A stretch of 64,000 nucleotides of DNA, taken from the NCBI GenBank assembly GCA_028564925.1, contig CM053026.1, positions 639,120,967 through 639,184,966 of the forward strand. The letters are read 5' to 3'. Position numbers and translations under genes: made by a program. Each line of letters starts with the position of its first letter. Position 1 is the stretch's first letter. The notes under the pieces are model-generated. The model had not been told where the DNA came from. It saw nothing but the letters and a program-made list of their open reading frames with translations, and did not search any database. The DNA comes from Lithobates sylvaticus. Its lineage: Eukaryota > Chordata > Amphibia > Anura > Ranidae. Of this stretch, positions 24,101-35,752 are shown piece after piece.

Positions 24101-25085
24101 AGCCACCACATCTAAGCACTGGTATGTTGCAACACTATCAATTTTTGTTCTTTAGATACAGCTCTGGAAAGAGCATGCAGAAAATCAAGTAGAAGTTCCC
24201 GATATACTGTATATACTTGTTTTAGGTCTGTAACTACTGAAGCCAGAGGGTCAGCATGAAAACAAGGCAGCCAGCTTTTTCGGGGAGATCAGTAAAGCAC
24301 ACCCTTTAGGCACACATGGGTAGTGGCATAAAGAAGATAAAGGAGAACATTTGAGATGGATCTTTCAGCAACTTTGCAAATCTCCATGAATAAATTCCTT
24401 ACAATATGCAGCAATATTATCAGTTTTCCAAAAAAATGTACCTTTTATGATTACAATAAGATAAGCACCTGAACGACCACAACATACAGGGATATACAAT
24501 GTAATACTAGGTTGGACTTGATGTTCTTTTTTCGACCTCACCTACTATGTAACTATGTAAGGGCATCCTGGAGGTTCAGTTTAGTGATTTTTCCTAGCCT
24601 GAGATGAGATCATTGTTCTTCTGCAGGAAAGAGGCAACACCTTCACTTTCTTTTCCCCCAGACTGTCACAGTCCAGGAATTAGTCGCTGAAGCATGCCAT
24701 ACTAGTTTATGGGAATTTAAAAGCCGATTGAAGCTGGTGAAATGCAGGTCAAAAGGAAGTCAACTTCAGGTCAAATGCACCTGTCAATGAACTTTGAATT
24801 ATCTTAAAAGCGTCTCAAACAGACCTGGTGACCTCTTCCCCTGCATCTTGGATCTGAAAATTCTGACACAGGATTTCGATCCTGTAATGCCTAATGCCCT
24901 CCTTGCTCCCCATTTACTCTGTAAGGAACCGTGTGTGATTGTAAAGTGCCCCTTAGGCTATTCTCCTACACCATGATACACCTGTTAGTGATAGATATAC
25001 AGTACATTTGTGCGCATTTATTAGCACAATACAGTGTGCTGACACAGAGCAATAAACATTACAATAGGTCCCATTCACACGTGAG
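24100..25085. other. Mostly unassigned; short LINE-like 3' tail at 24510-24561
   Basis: GTTGGACTTGATGTTCTTTT followed by ACTATGTAACTATGTAAG (about 24510-24561) resembles the 3' tail at 39280-39350, hence probably the last bases of a CR1/L2-like LINE. Nothing else recognised. Confidence 0.45.
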
Positions 25086-25093
25086 CCTAGTGG

Positions 25094-25670
25094 CAGTGGC
25101 GGCCACTCATGCAGGACGCAGAGGCGCCACCCCCCTAATCCATGCACCCGACCCCTAATCTACATGCAGAGCACTGGACACATAAATTCCAATGGGTTTT
25201 TTTTTTTTTTTTTTTTTATAGAAGCACATGATTAGACCCTGAGGCTTACCCAGTTGTGTGACATTAGAAAATGAATATTCGCTAACTTCTTCCTGTATCT
25301 CCTCCCGGCCAATCAGGAAGCGGGTCCTGAGACCCGATTGGCCAGGAGTCCTAAGACCCCATTGGCCACGAATCCTAAGGCCGGGAGGAGAAGTGACTCA
25401 AGAGAAGACGCAGGGGGGAAGCCGCCGAAGCTGCCACCTGGATGGGGTAAATGCGGGGCTGGCGGGGGGCGTGGCGGGGGGCCTGGCGGGCAATGGGCGA
25501 GCGATGTGGTGATTGAGCAATGTGGGGGAAGGGGCGATCCAGCAAGTGTCAGGGGGTGTGTGTGTTTTTTTATGGTATGACTGGCTGGGGGGGGGTGTGT
25601 GGCTGGACTGGCTGGGAGGGGTGTGTGGCTGGTTGGCTTGGTGGGGGGCCACGGGCACCAGCCGCCACAG
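25094..25670. mobile_element. hAT-like element with G-rich interior
   Basis: Left CAGTGGCGGCCACTCATG, right end mirrored CTGTGGCGGCTGGTGCCC. Flanks CCTAGTGG (25086-25093) and CTTAGCGG (25671-25678) agree at 6 of 8 positions, a decayed duplication. The interior has a poly-T run (25198-25217) and GGCTGGGAGGGGTGTGTGGC-type repeats. Confidence 0.7.
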
Positions 25671-25678
25671 CTTAGCGG

Positions 25679-27201
25679 GAACACCTAGGGCAGCGTTTGT
25701 AGCATTTTCATGCGACAAATGCAGAGTAAAATGGGTGTGCTACCCATGCTTGGGGTGCCGTTAATATATAAGGGCACCGCAGGCACAACCAGCTATTGTA
25801 GCATGTTTCTGCACGTGTTTTTTCACACGTTTAGGAAACACGTAGGGGTGTATATACAGCCTTGGGGATAGTACTTTGATTGTCACAGGTATTAGCAGGT
25901 CAAGCATTAACGACATTTGAAAGGTCCTTACAGCAGTATTAACCCCCCCCCCCCCTGTGTATTCTTTTAAAACATATCAAATCTTAGATGTGGTATCTAC
26001 GGATGTAAAATTACCACGCTAACACAGATTGGCTTCCGTGGTTAGCGTGGTCAGTTTAACACTAGGAAGAGGGGAACTAACAGGATCAACCAGGTAAACT
26101 AGAAGCACTCAAAGGACAAATACACTATTAATATAAAAAAAAGCACATAAGAATACAATAAAGACACAGATACATGCATTTTTATTGTAAAGGTTACAAA
26201 CACTTTAATTGTAAACATACTGTGTAGTCTATTTAGCGACATGTTCAAGATATGATGTGCAATACTTTGTGTGGGTTCCACTACACGTCACTTGAAGAAG
26301 GTAACTGGGGGGGTAACTAATCCTAAATTTATCCTAAATCCTGCACCCTATGTACTAATAGAATTAATGACAAAAGTACAGAAGATGAATATTTAAATGG
26401 CAGGCAGCTATTATACGCACTTTAAGCAGCTTATTTTTTTTTAATGGAGCGTCTCATTAAACATTTTGTGTAATGGCAAAAAGTGGCATTTAGAAATGTA
26501 CTGCTGTGAAAATCTGACATTTAGTTCAACTCTTATCAAGGTTACTTTCTTTCGAATGAATGTCACATCAGCGGTGCAGGAAGTTTAATATTGTCAGCCT
26601 TTCAGTAACTGATGGGCAGTGTAGTCTAAACAAACAATTGCCTAAGAACACAATGGCGTGCTCCGTGTTTCCTGGACAGACTTTAATAACTTCCTATTGC
26701 ATTTGGAACAGGATACTTTCTGCATTGTTTAAGCCTATCTGATACAAGCGAACACACAAAACGCAACCTTATCATATTCTTCACCTCCGGTAACAGCACA
26801 CTGCTGTGTGAAATGGTTACAACAGAAGCTGAAATCTTTTCCGGAAGGCAGTTTTATGATGTACTTTATACTTGGCTGGCAGAGTTTAGGCAATGTATTG
26901 TGAAGATGGGTGGTGGTGCGGCGGTAAAATGTGTGAGCATGTAAACCGATCCTTTATTAATATGACTGTACAGAGCTGCGAGGGCCTCACTCATCATCAC
27001 CAGTGTTTCTAAGACAATACATGCTGGTACATGGAGACTTCGCTCATTTGTTGACCAAGACACTTAAGGGCCGTTTATGATGAAACCATCCACATTTGTA
27101 GGAGCAGCACCGGAGGAGCACAGAATATGTTTTTTTCCTGTATCTGCAGTAACTGTAGAGACAGATGTACATGAAATATATGGTGGAACTTTAGGGCAAA
27201 A
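25679..27201. other. Unassigned sequence
   Basis: A run of C at 25946-25955 and an imperfect inverted repeat CCACGCTAACACAGATTGG / GTGGTTAGCGTGG near 26013-26050. No gene recognised. Confidence 0.4.
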
Positions 27202-27205
27202 TTAA

Positions 27206-27371
27206 CCACTTCAATATTGGGCACTTATACACCTTCCTACCCAGACCAGTTTTCAGCTTTCAGCGCTGTCGCATGATGCTATTTGATCACCTCTGGGATT
27301 TTTATTATCTGCTAAACAAATAAAAAGAAGACCGAAAATTTTGAAAAAAATTATTTTGTTTGTTTCTGTAA
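27206..27371 (+). mobile_element. Left fragment of a TTAA/CCACTT element
   Basis: TTAA at 27202-27205, then CCACTTCAATATTGGGCAC and the family block TTTCAGCGCTGTCGC. It stops where the Harbinger-like element 27372-28040 starts and does not resume after it, so it is truncated. Confidence 0.7.
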
Positions 27372-28040
27372 TGCGGCGTACACACGATCGGACCTAGTCC
27401 AGCGGACAATCTGCCGGACTTTCCAGCGGAGGTCTTTCCGAATGTGTGGACTTACCCACACACGCCCGGACAATCCGCCAGAGTTTTGGCCAAAGTCCAT
27501 GGGACTTTTGAAATGAACGGACTTGCCCACACGGAGGAAAGTCCGTTCATTTAGAACGTGACTCCAGGTAGACGGGACTAGCGAAGAAGGTGACATTGAC
27601 ACCTTGCTAGCCCCGTCTATCTGGTATGGATTTAAAGGGGAATCCCTACGCCGAAAAAGCGCGCGTGCTCGGATAAGGGTCAGATATGGATCTGGGGGGA
27701 CCCACACGCCGTTTTTTCGGCGTAGGGATTCCCCTTTAAATCCATACCAGGTAGACGGGGCTAGCAAGGTGTCAATTCACCTCCTTCGCTAGTCCCATCT
27801 ACCTGGAGTCACATTCTAAATGAACGGACTTTACTCCGTGTGTGAGGAAAGTCCGTTCATTGCAAAATGGACTAGCACACAGACGGCGGGATTGTCTGCC
27901 GGACTGCCGAGTCCAGTGGACAATTTTAAGTCAAAACTTAAAACTAGGACTTTTGGGAGCCCCACACACGGTCGAAATGTCTGGCGGACTCTAGTCCAGC
28001 GGACAATCCCGCCGGAAAGTCCGATCGTGTGTACGCGGCC
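27372..28040. mobile_element. Harbinger-like long-palindrome element, TAA duplication
   Basis: Flanked by TAA (27369-27371, 28041-28043). Begins TGCGGCGTACACACGATCGG and ends in the mirror. The arms are inverted repeats through most of their length, meeting around 27690. They include TTTAAAGGGGAATCCC and ACGCCG blocks near-identical to those in the large hairpin 42070-44663, so this is a short relative. Confidence 0.85.
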
Positions 28041-28043
28041 TAA

Positions 28044-28267
28044 CTGTCACAACTTTGGATATGTTGTAGTGCTAGTTCCACTGGATTTGCACACCAAATT
28101 TGGGGTTCCTAGCACCAAGTAGCCCCGAGGTACGGGGCCCCAAAGTCGGGTCGGAAAATGTCATTCTCTGCTGCAAAAAAGTGCTTGACTCAAGGATAAG
28201 CCGAGGGGGGAACTTTCAGCACAAAAAAATGTGCTGTAAATCTCGGCTTATACTCGAGTATATACAG
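28044..28267 (-). mobile_element. Partial copy of the CTCGAGTATAAGCCGA element
   Basis: Shares the blocks TTTGGGGTTCCTAGCA, GCAAAAAAGTGCTTGACTC-like and CGGCTTATACTCGAGTATAT with 8027-8513, in reverse orientation. One end (at 28267, followed by TA) is intact. Confidence 0.75.
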
Positions 28268-28395
28268 TAATTATTGCTAGCGGCTATACCCAATAGCATG
28301 TAAAAATCCGGCCCATAAAACCCATACATGGTTCAAATCTCGGCCGGTTCCTGCTAAGCCGGCCGGGATTCAAACTGTCAATGAGCAGCCTTACA
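28268..28395. mobile_element. Fragment of the CCATAGAC Harbinger-like MITE family
   Basis: CATGGTTCAAATCTCGGCCGG and GGGATTCAAACTGTCAATG resemble 19630-19685. Only one half is present. Confidence 0.5.
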
Positions 28396-28569
28396 AAACA
28401 AGAGGAATCTGAAGACCTTGCTCATTAGATCTCACAATCTAAAAAGCAATAGTTAAATGATACAAAAGTTAATTACTCTGGGAGATGAGTTGATGGAGAA
28501 AGTAAAAGTACAATTTATTAGTTAGAAGCTACAGTAGATAGGCCTTTCTGAGTTTTCAGGGATCACTAA

Positions 28570-28977
28570 TGCCGCGTATTGCCGTCAGAAAAATCTTGGA
28601 TGTTTTTTCCGACGGAATTCCACCCAAGCTTGTCTTGCATACACACGGTCACACAAAAGTTCTCTTAACTTTTGACCGTCAAGAACGCGTTGACGTGCAA
28701 CACTACGACGAGACGAGAAAATTAAGTTCAATGCTTCCGAGCATGCGTCAAATTGTTTCTGAGCATGCGTGAATTTTTGCGTGTCCGAATTGCATACAGA
28801 CGATCGCATTTTCGATTAGGAACTTTTCCCGACTGAAAAATAGAGAACATGCTCTCAATCTTTTGCTGGCTGGAATTCCAGCAAAAGACTGATGGAGCAT
28901 ACACACGGTCGCATTTTCCGACAAAAAGCTCTCATTGGAGTTTTTCTGGCGGCATTTCCGATCGTGTGTACGCGGCA
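28570..28977. mobile_element. Harbinger-like MITE, TAA duplication
   Basis: TAA at 28567-28569 and 28978-28980. Left TGCCGCGTATTGCCGTCAG, right end GATCGTGTGTACGCGGCA. Internal copies of the ACACACGGTC motif point both ways, as if built from several element ends. Confidence 0.8.
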
Positions 28978-28980
28978 TAA

Positions 28981-29450
28981 GGAGATCGTTGGAAAGACTG
29001 GCAGAAGGGAAGGGAAGGGAATTCCAGAGGATGAGAGGGGCTCTGTAGAAGTCTTGGAGGCGAGCATGGGAAGAGGTGACAAGGGAGCCAGCGATCAGGA
29101 GGTAATGGGAGGAGCGGAGAGAACAGTTTTGTTGGTATTTTGCAACAAGTTTGGTGATATAGCTTGGGCAGAGTTGTGGACGACTTTGTAGGTTGTTAGT
29201 ATTTTGAATTTTATCCATGAGGTGAGAGGAAGCCAAAGGAGCGATTGGCAGAGTGGGGTAGCAGACACCAAATGGTTGGTAAGGTAGATAAGTCTGGTAG
29301 CAGCATTCATGGTAGCCTGAAGGGGGGATATAGCCTATGTAAAGGAAGGCCAACGAGGAGGGAGTTGCAATAGTCAAGGTAAGAGATAACCAGGGAGTGA
29401 ATTAGTAGTTTTATGGTATTGTTGGTTAAGAAGAGGTGTATTTTGGAGAT
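28981..29450 (-). pseudogene. 3' fragment of a CR1/L2-like LINE
   Basis: On the minus strand: MNAATRLIYLTNHLVSATPL, then LLWLPLTSWIKFKILTTYKV, then an APLILWNSLPFP motif. This order (N-A-A-R-L, then W-L-P-x-x-x-I-x-F-K-I-L, then L-W-N-S-L-P) is the C-terminal pattern after the reverse transcriptase in vertebrate CR1/L2-like LINEs. The frame changes between blocks, so it is a dead copy. It abuts the TAA of the MITE 28570-28977. Confidence 0.65.
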
Positions 29451-29459
29451 GTTAAACCT

Positions 29460-30410
29460 AATCACTACAAACTCGTATATTATTTACCATGTTAATGTAA
29501 TTTCAAAAGTAATTTTCAGCATTTGAAATCTGCAACTTCCATTCAAATAATCTGGTGATCCTGCCATGGAGGTTCTTCTTACACAGACATGGTCCACAGT
29601 TTTCACCATCAGGAACCCACGCTGATATAGGCCAGGCAGCCATTGTGGGAAGCCACATGGGAAGTCGCTGGAGAGGGTGTAACAGATCAGCAGCACTTTG
29701 TTTTATTTTTTTTTAATGGCATTTAGTTTATTAAACTAAATGTGATCCATTTAGGCTTTGCATCTACTTTAACATGTATTTATCTCAGTTTATTAGCTAA
29801 TTCTCATATATTCTAGTATCTGTGTTAGGCCAGCCATAAATGATTTGATTCGAACCATGTGTGGGCAGGCTGAATGTACATCCGATAATCGCTAGCGGCT
29901 GAAATAGCCACTAGCAATATTCACTGTGTTCTCCTGGTGGGGGCGGCTTCCCCTGCCGGGAAAATACAGTGGTTCGATGGGAGGGATTCCCTAGTCATTG
30001 CAAGAAAGAAACTCTCTCCGTGTATGTCCTGCATTAGATATCCATTTTGGTAATAGGAAGTTTTTTTGCTGTCATTGGACAAAGGCTCAATTCTCAGTTT
30101 CCCATCAGCCATTCTGTATTTACTACAGCTGCAACACAGAATAGCAGAAGTGAATGGCTGCAGATATACTCATAATAATTTAAAGTGGAAGGTGTAACCT
30201 ATGATTCTTAGTTAATTCTTTGCAATTCTGCACCCCCCACCCCTGCCCCTCCTCCACATAATATACTATAGTACTATAATATACTATAGTGGACATATAG
30301 GTAAACTGGTACAGTACTGTAGTGTACACATAGGTAACCTGGCACAGCACTAATGTGGAGTGTGGACATATAGATAAAGTATCACAGTTAGACACTATTA
30401 CATTTTCTGC
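29460..30410. other. Mostly unassigned; MITE fragment at 29830-30010
   Basis: 29826-30010 resembles one half of the CCATAGAC MITE (TTAGGCCAGCCATAAATGAT, then GGGAGGGATTCCCT). 30248-30300 has TATAGTACTATAATATACT-type small repeats. No gene. Confidence 0.4.
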
Positions 30411-30414
30411 AGAT

Positions 30415-31605
30415 TTTTGTCATCAGATTTACCAAATCTATGTAGTGCAGGAGCCTACCTGATTGCATACAAATTGAAACTCTTAAGGTATTATATGGTT
30501 TTGGTAAATCCGACTGTGTGTATGCTCCATCGGACAATTGTTGTCGGACTTTCTGCAAACAAATGTTGGCTAGCATGTCTTCAAATTTTCCGATCGTGTA
30601 TGCACAACTCCGTTGGACAAAAGTCCAAAGAACAAACACGCATGCTCGGATGCAGAAGCGGTCGGTCTTGTAAACTAGCGTTCGTAATGGAGAATTAACA
30701 TTCGTGACGCCACAAATTATGAAATCTCCAAATGCAGCGCACAATTCTCTTCTTCTTTAATGGGATAATAATGAAGCTGCTTTGCTGGTGATACTGATGG
30801 AGTTATTGCAAACAAATTTTCAAAGGCTTTTTTTACCACAACACCATTATCCCGTAGTTTTTAAGAACAAAGACAAACTATGTTGGTGTCCCTTGTCAAT
30901 TTTACTTTGTATTTTTTAAAATGTAATTACCTACTCCCAAACTGTCATTTGAAGTAAAACACATAGCCAAGTATTATTCTCCACAATTTTTTTATTGTGC
31001 ATTATTAAAAAAAAAATTCAATTAAATTAGACATGCTATCTGCCAATAGAACTTAACCAAAAAGTGCATTCTATGCATCCAAAAATATAGAAAATATACC
31101 AAATCAAATCATTATTCAACCAAAAAAATAATGTCAAAGCAATAACTCCAAGGCCAATAATAAATAACACGCTATCTCCTCCGATTCCGCAACATGTCTG
31201 GTTGACGAACGGCCATTCAGAAATGAACTGAAAAGCACAAAATGAAAAGCGCAAACTGAAAAGGGCTAAATGAAAAATGCGAAAAGAAAAGCGCGAATCA
31301 AAACTCACCAAACTTCTACTAACATGAAATTAGCAGAAGGAGCCCAAAGGGTGGCGCTAAAGAGATGAAAAACCATGTAGTACGTCTAGTACGTCACTAC
31401 GTTCGGAATTGTTGGCCAACATTTGTGTGACCATGTGTATGCAAGACAAGTTTGAGCCAATGCCCTTCGGACAAAATTCAACGGTTTTGTTGGCGGAATG
31501 TCCAATCGTGTGTACGAGGCATTAGAGTTTCAATTTGTATGCAATCAGGCAGGCCCTTGTACTACATGGTTTTGGTAAAGCTAAAGGAAATCTGACAACA
31601 AAAGT
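30415..31605. mobile_element. Foldback element of about 1.2 kb
   Basis: TACCTGATTGCATACAAATT (about 30457-30476) is mirrored by AATTTGTATGCAATCAGGCA (about 31532-31551). Similarity extends outward through CATGTAGTACA-like sequence to AGATTTACCA and its mirror. Just inside the right arm lies a Harbinger-like end (CAATCGTGTGTACGAGGCA, then TTA at 31520-31522). The left arm instead continues AAACTCTTAAGG, matching an unoccupied site. AT-rich centre; no coding capacity. Confidence 0.55.
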
Positions 31606-31968
31606 TGTATAGTGTGTATGGGCTACACCATACAGATGGATGAATCTCCTGCTGTGGCTATTGTATTGGAACACCCATGTCCAGACAGCTGGCAAATTAT
31701 CCAAACAGTACCTGCAGCAGACTGCATGCAGGGGTTGTTTGGCTGACAACTTTCCACCTGGCTCCTGAAAACTTTCAGTTGAGGGATGTTGGATGTGAGG
31801 CGACCAAGAGGGCTAACCACTGAGTGAATTTTAGCCCATTCACCAGGACCCCGCTGAAATTGCTTTGTATATAGCAAGATTAAAGGGCATTTTCTCACTG
31901 ACCTCCACTGAATTGGTTTTAGCAGGGTTTCCCAAGACCTTAAAATTATTTCAAGGGTTCCACTAGGG

Positions 31969-32104
31969 CAGTGATGGCGAACCTTGGCATCCCAGATGTT
32001 TTGGAACTACATTTCCCATGATGCTTATGCACTCTTCAGTGTAGTTGAGCATCATGGGAAATGTAGTTCCAAAACATCTGGGGTGCCAAGGTTCGCCATC
32101 ACTG
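31969..32104. mobile_element. Palindromic hAT MITE, TSD CACTAGGG (second copy)
   Basis: Starts CAGTGATGGCGAACC and ends GGTTCGCCATCACTG, flanked by CACTAGGG (31961-31968, 32105-32112). Nearly identical to 18109-18244. DNA beyond the 8-mers differs between the two loci. Confidence 0.92.
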
Positions 32105-32124
32105 CACTAGGGTAAAAAGATTAA

Positions 32125-32501
32125 AGCCGTGGTGTATACCCCCCCCCAAAAAACGTATGCACCGCATACTAGCTCATTATGAAATACTTACCTTAGGACG
32201 AGGCGTGGGTAGGTCCACGCCGAGGTAGCTGACATGTTGCCTCGGCGTGTCTTCCGGGTATCGCGGCTCCAGCGCTGTGAGTGGCTGGAGCCGCGATGTT
32301 GTCTTTCTGGCAAAGTCCCGCATCTGCCGGGCTTTCAGCCGAGAATCCCCTGTGCGCATGCGCCGCTGCAGTCAGCGGCTCATTGTGAGGGGAATATCTC
32401 CTAAACCGTACAGGTTTAGGAGATATTCTTTTTACCTACAGGTAAGCCTTATTATAGGCTTACCTGTAGGTAAAAGTTGTAAAATTGACTATACAGCCGC
32501 T
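32125..32501. mobile_element. TTAA-flanked element (AGTAAACC family relative)
   Basis: TTAA at 32121-32124 and 32502-32505; ends AGCCGTGGTGTATA and, mirrored, AGCGGCTGTATAGT. Contains the GGTAAGCCTTATTATAGGCT hairpin and the GGAGATATT/TAGGAGAT block shared with 13017-13432. Confidence 0.78.
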
Positions 32502-32505
32502 TTAA

Positions 32506-33676
32506 GAAAGGCTGATACAGAAGTTCTAGGAGTTTACGGCATACAAGCATTACAGATTTCCCTTAGGGAGCTTATCATGATACAAAGAAGACTTCTCTAT
32601 AGCTAAAAGAGTTATCCAATGTATTCTGAATGCATTGTGAGATTTTTGCTTCTTCTTTCTGCATGTGCTTTTTCCTCACACTGCCAGAACACCCTTTCCA
32701 AGACCCCGAAAACGAGGTTAAAAAATAAATAAGAACTGTTACAAAAGCAAACAACCTACGGGAATGAATGTAAAAAAGAAAATGATAAAAGGATGTGGGG
32801 AATGTAGCCACCCTTGAAGCTCAAGTGCTCAAGATTCTGGTCAACCATTCTTAAAATGCTTTTCTGTAAAGCCACTTTCCAGACAGCCATAGCAATGGTT
32901 ACTAAAGTTCTAGTTACTGGTTAATAGATAGAAAACATTACCTAGACAAACATGCCCCTCCCTGTTTCCGCGCCCATACAATGAGCAAGCTCATGACTCA
33001 GTGATGGTTCTAATAGGTTTTATTGATGAAGGACTTATCTTACTTTCTGCTCTTTGGCGGCATGATTATGATGATTGAATGTCTGATTGAAACTTGCTAC
33101 TTAGACATTAGAAGAACAATAACTTTGTACAGTTGTATTTATACATACTTATTGATAATGATGTCTTGTATGAGTTGGTGGACTTTGACCGGTGTCTTTT
33201 TTTATGATTTGATGGAGATGAAGGTTACACCCCATTTATATACACATCAAACTGGCAGCTAGATAATCTTATCAGATATTGCAAAAATAGATTTAGCTAT
33301 TGGATCAAAGTACAATGTTAATCGTATGATACTTATGGGGATTTATTACAGTAACAAGATACAGTTATGTCTAGGTTGGGAAACTTACTTGAGCATCAGC
33401 ATAACATGTGATAAATGCTCCTGCTTGTGTGATAAGGTGTGACTCTCAGCCAAAATGCTGTTGATTGCTGCGAAAAATCTTGCTGCATTTTGATTGCTAT
33501 ACTGTCCCATTTCCAGTAGTGATTCTTCACATCTACATGGAATATTTTATTTTGTAGAAGTCTCTGAACAATACAAAAAATGCAATAACTCAATCAGATG
33601 TCATTGTTTTGACCATTATGAATTTTAAAAAATGCTTGATATTTGATTGATTTTTGTAACTGTAGATGATTACTCT
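32506..33676. other. Unassigned sequence
   Basis: A 79-codon hydrophobic frame at 33023-33262 has no recognised family and no supporting context. No terminal repeats. Confidence 0.4.
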
Positions 33677-33679
33677 TTA

Positions 33680-33949
33680 GGCTGGGTTCACACTAGTGCA
33701 AATTGAATGCAGGTTTCCCTGCATCCAATTTGCATGACAGGAGATTGTGAACGGCCCTCAATGGAGTTGGGTCACATATGTCCGGGGAGGCTGCGGAGCG
33801 GCTTGCATAGGAGTCTTGTGCGTCTTTGGCTCCGTTTCAGTGCGGAATTCAGGCAAAAATTTGGCCCTGATTCGTCCCTGAAACTGAGAACAGGGACGCA
33901 CCGGACCCCATGCTGCGAGCCGCATCCAGCACTAGTGTGAAACCCAGCC
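33680..33949. mobile_element. Harbinger-like MITE, TTA duplication
   Basis: TTA at 33677-33679 and 33950-33952. Ends GGCTGGGTTCACACTAGTGC and, mirrored, GGCTGGGTTTCACACTAGTG. 270 bp, no coding content. Confidence 0.85.
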
Positions 33950-34035
33950 TTACGTTGTTGTATTAAATACACCCAACTGAGCTGAATTCTCTGAATCTAC
34001 AAATAACCTAAATTCAAACATGAAACACTGGTGGG

Positions 34036-34196
34036 AGATTTACTAAATCTGGAGCGCTCAGAATCTGGTGCACCTGTGCATGGTAGCCAATCAACTTCTA
34101 ACTTCAGCTTCTTCAATTAAGCTCCAATAAAACCTGGAAGCTGATTGTTTTTTATGCAGAACTGCACCAGATTTTGCACTCTTCAGTCTTAGTAGA
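34036..34196. mobile_element. Palindromic MITE (TTTACTAAA/CAGCTTCCAGG family)
   Basis: Starts GAGATTTACTAAATCTGGAG. The arms hold GTAGCCAATCAACTTCTAAC and AACCTGGAAGCTGATTG. Four other loci belong to the family: the 8516-8680 core, 40488, 41191 and 50290. Confidence 0.7.
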
Positions 34197-34659
34197 AATG
34201 TGGATCCCTGTAGACGAGCCCAATGAAGGGGATACAAAGAAGAAGAAGCACTACATAACACCATAGGTCCTCACAGGTCCTCTTCTTATACCAGACTTTC
34301 CCACAAGGTCGGCCCCCTTGCATTTATGCAATTTTTAGGGGAAGTGACATACCAGCAGGGGAAATGTCTAACAGACAACCTGACCTCTGCAGCAAACAGT
34401 CAAAGCATTTAAAGTCACATTACACCAACATCATAATAACATAAGCAAACACCATAAAATAACAGCACAGAGTCCATGAAATAAATAAAACAGCCCTACC
34501 TGACGGGGAAGATGACCTGATTTTCTTCTCTGTCAGCTACTTAAATCCTAAATGTCTTGTCCCTCCCCCAGCCTGTGATTTTAATTTTAAAACTAAAACT
34601 AAAATAAGCATGAAGGTTGTAAAAAAATTAATATGTAATGAGTGCAGCTGAAAATTTAC

Positions 34660-34850
34660 TCTGGGGGGGTTGGGGTGGTTGGGGGTGTGGGGATATTTGT
34701 GTGGGTGGGGGGGGTTGGTGTGGGGGTTAGTGTGGTGGTGGGGGGGTGGGTGGTGGTTGGATGATGTGGTTGTTGTGGGGGGTGGTGTGGGGGGGCAGGC
34801 TGGGTGGGAGTGGGGGGTGGTTGGGTTTTGGGGGGGGCCCCCCTGGGGTT
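34660..34850. repeat. G/T-rich low-complexity tract
   Basis: About 190 bases of GGGGTTGGGG and GGTGTGGG-type sequence on the + strand, many runs of four or more G, potentially quadruplex-forming. Apparent Gly/Trp/Val-rich frames are artefacts. Confidence 0.85.
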
Positions 34851-35752
34851 CTCTGGGCTTTGACCTACAATGCAGAGGATTTCCCCCCTATTCTCTCCGT
34901 TCTCTATCACCCCCTGTTTTGATGGTTCATCCCCTCCTGTTTTGGTACGGAATGATAGACTGGACCCCCTGGTCTGCCCGATCTAGCTTGAGCAGTCTGC
35001 TCTATCTAGCTCAAGCAGTCTGCCCCAGTATAGGACTCTATACCTCAGTAAACAAAGCCCGTAAGCCAGGACTATGCCAGCATAACTTTGAGCAATGGGT
35101 AAACTGTTGACCCCACATGGCAATTGATGACGGACTTATCCCCTTAGTTTCACCCCTAATGTGTGTTTTACCGCTTATACAGCATAATTTATGCCTATAC
35201 GCTCATGAACTACTAAGCTGTAACAAGTTGGGTTATGTTGGTTCTTCCCCTGACCTGGCATTTTCCCCCCCTCTCTCCCATGTCTCCCCGCATAAATTTA
35301 CCCACATCCCCCTCCTCTCTACTGCCCCCCCCACAAAATGTGTTTGCACTGTTTGAGACAGTTAACAATGTTTTTTTTTTATACAGGTGTTGTTGCAGAT
35401 GTCCTCAATTTCTTCTGGAGTGGTGCTCATGCACCTACCCCCACACTAGGAGATGTGTTTTTTTCCCCCATTCCTGATCGGGATCTCCCCTCTTGTTAGA
35501 GGGAAGTTGTTTTCTGACTAAGGGCACAGAGGGTAGCTCCCCCACCAGCCCTTTGTGTTCTAATATGTTTTATTTTTTCTTGCTCTCAATTCTCTACTAT
35601 TACCTTCTTTTCCTTTTTTTCAGTGGCCGGTATAGCATCACACCATCCCTGGTTCCTGTCTTAACTTACAGTACAAGGGTTCCTTCTGCTTACCCCGGAG
35701 CTCGACATCTTATGGAGGGTAAGCTCACTGGCTTTTTCTCTCGCTCTGCTTC

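Noticed and set aside
33023-33262. 79-codon hydrophobic frame resembling a membrane protein
   Set aside because: AT-rich DNA readily gives Leu/Ile/Met-rich frames; no neighbouring exons or family match.
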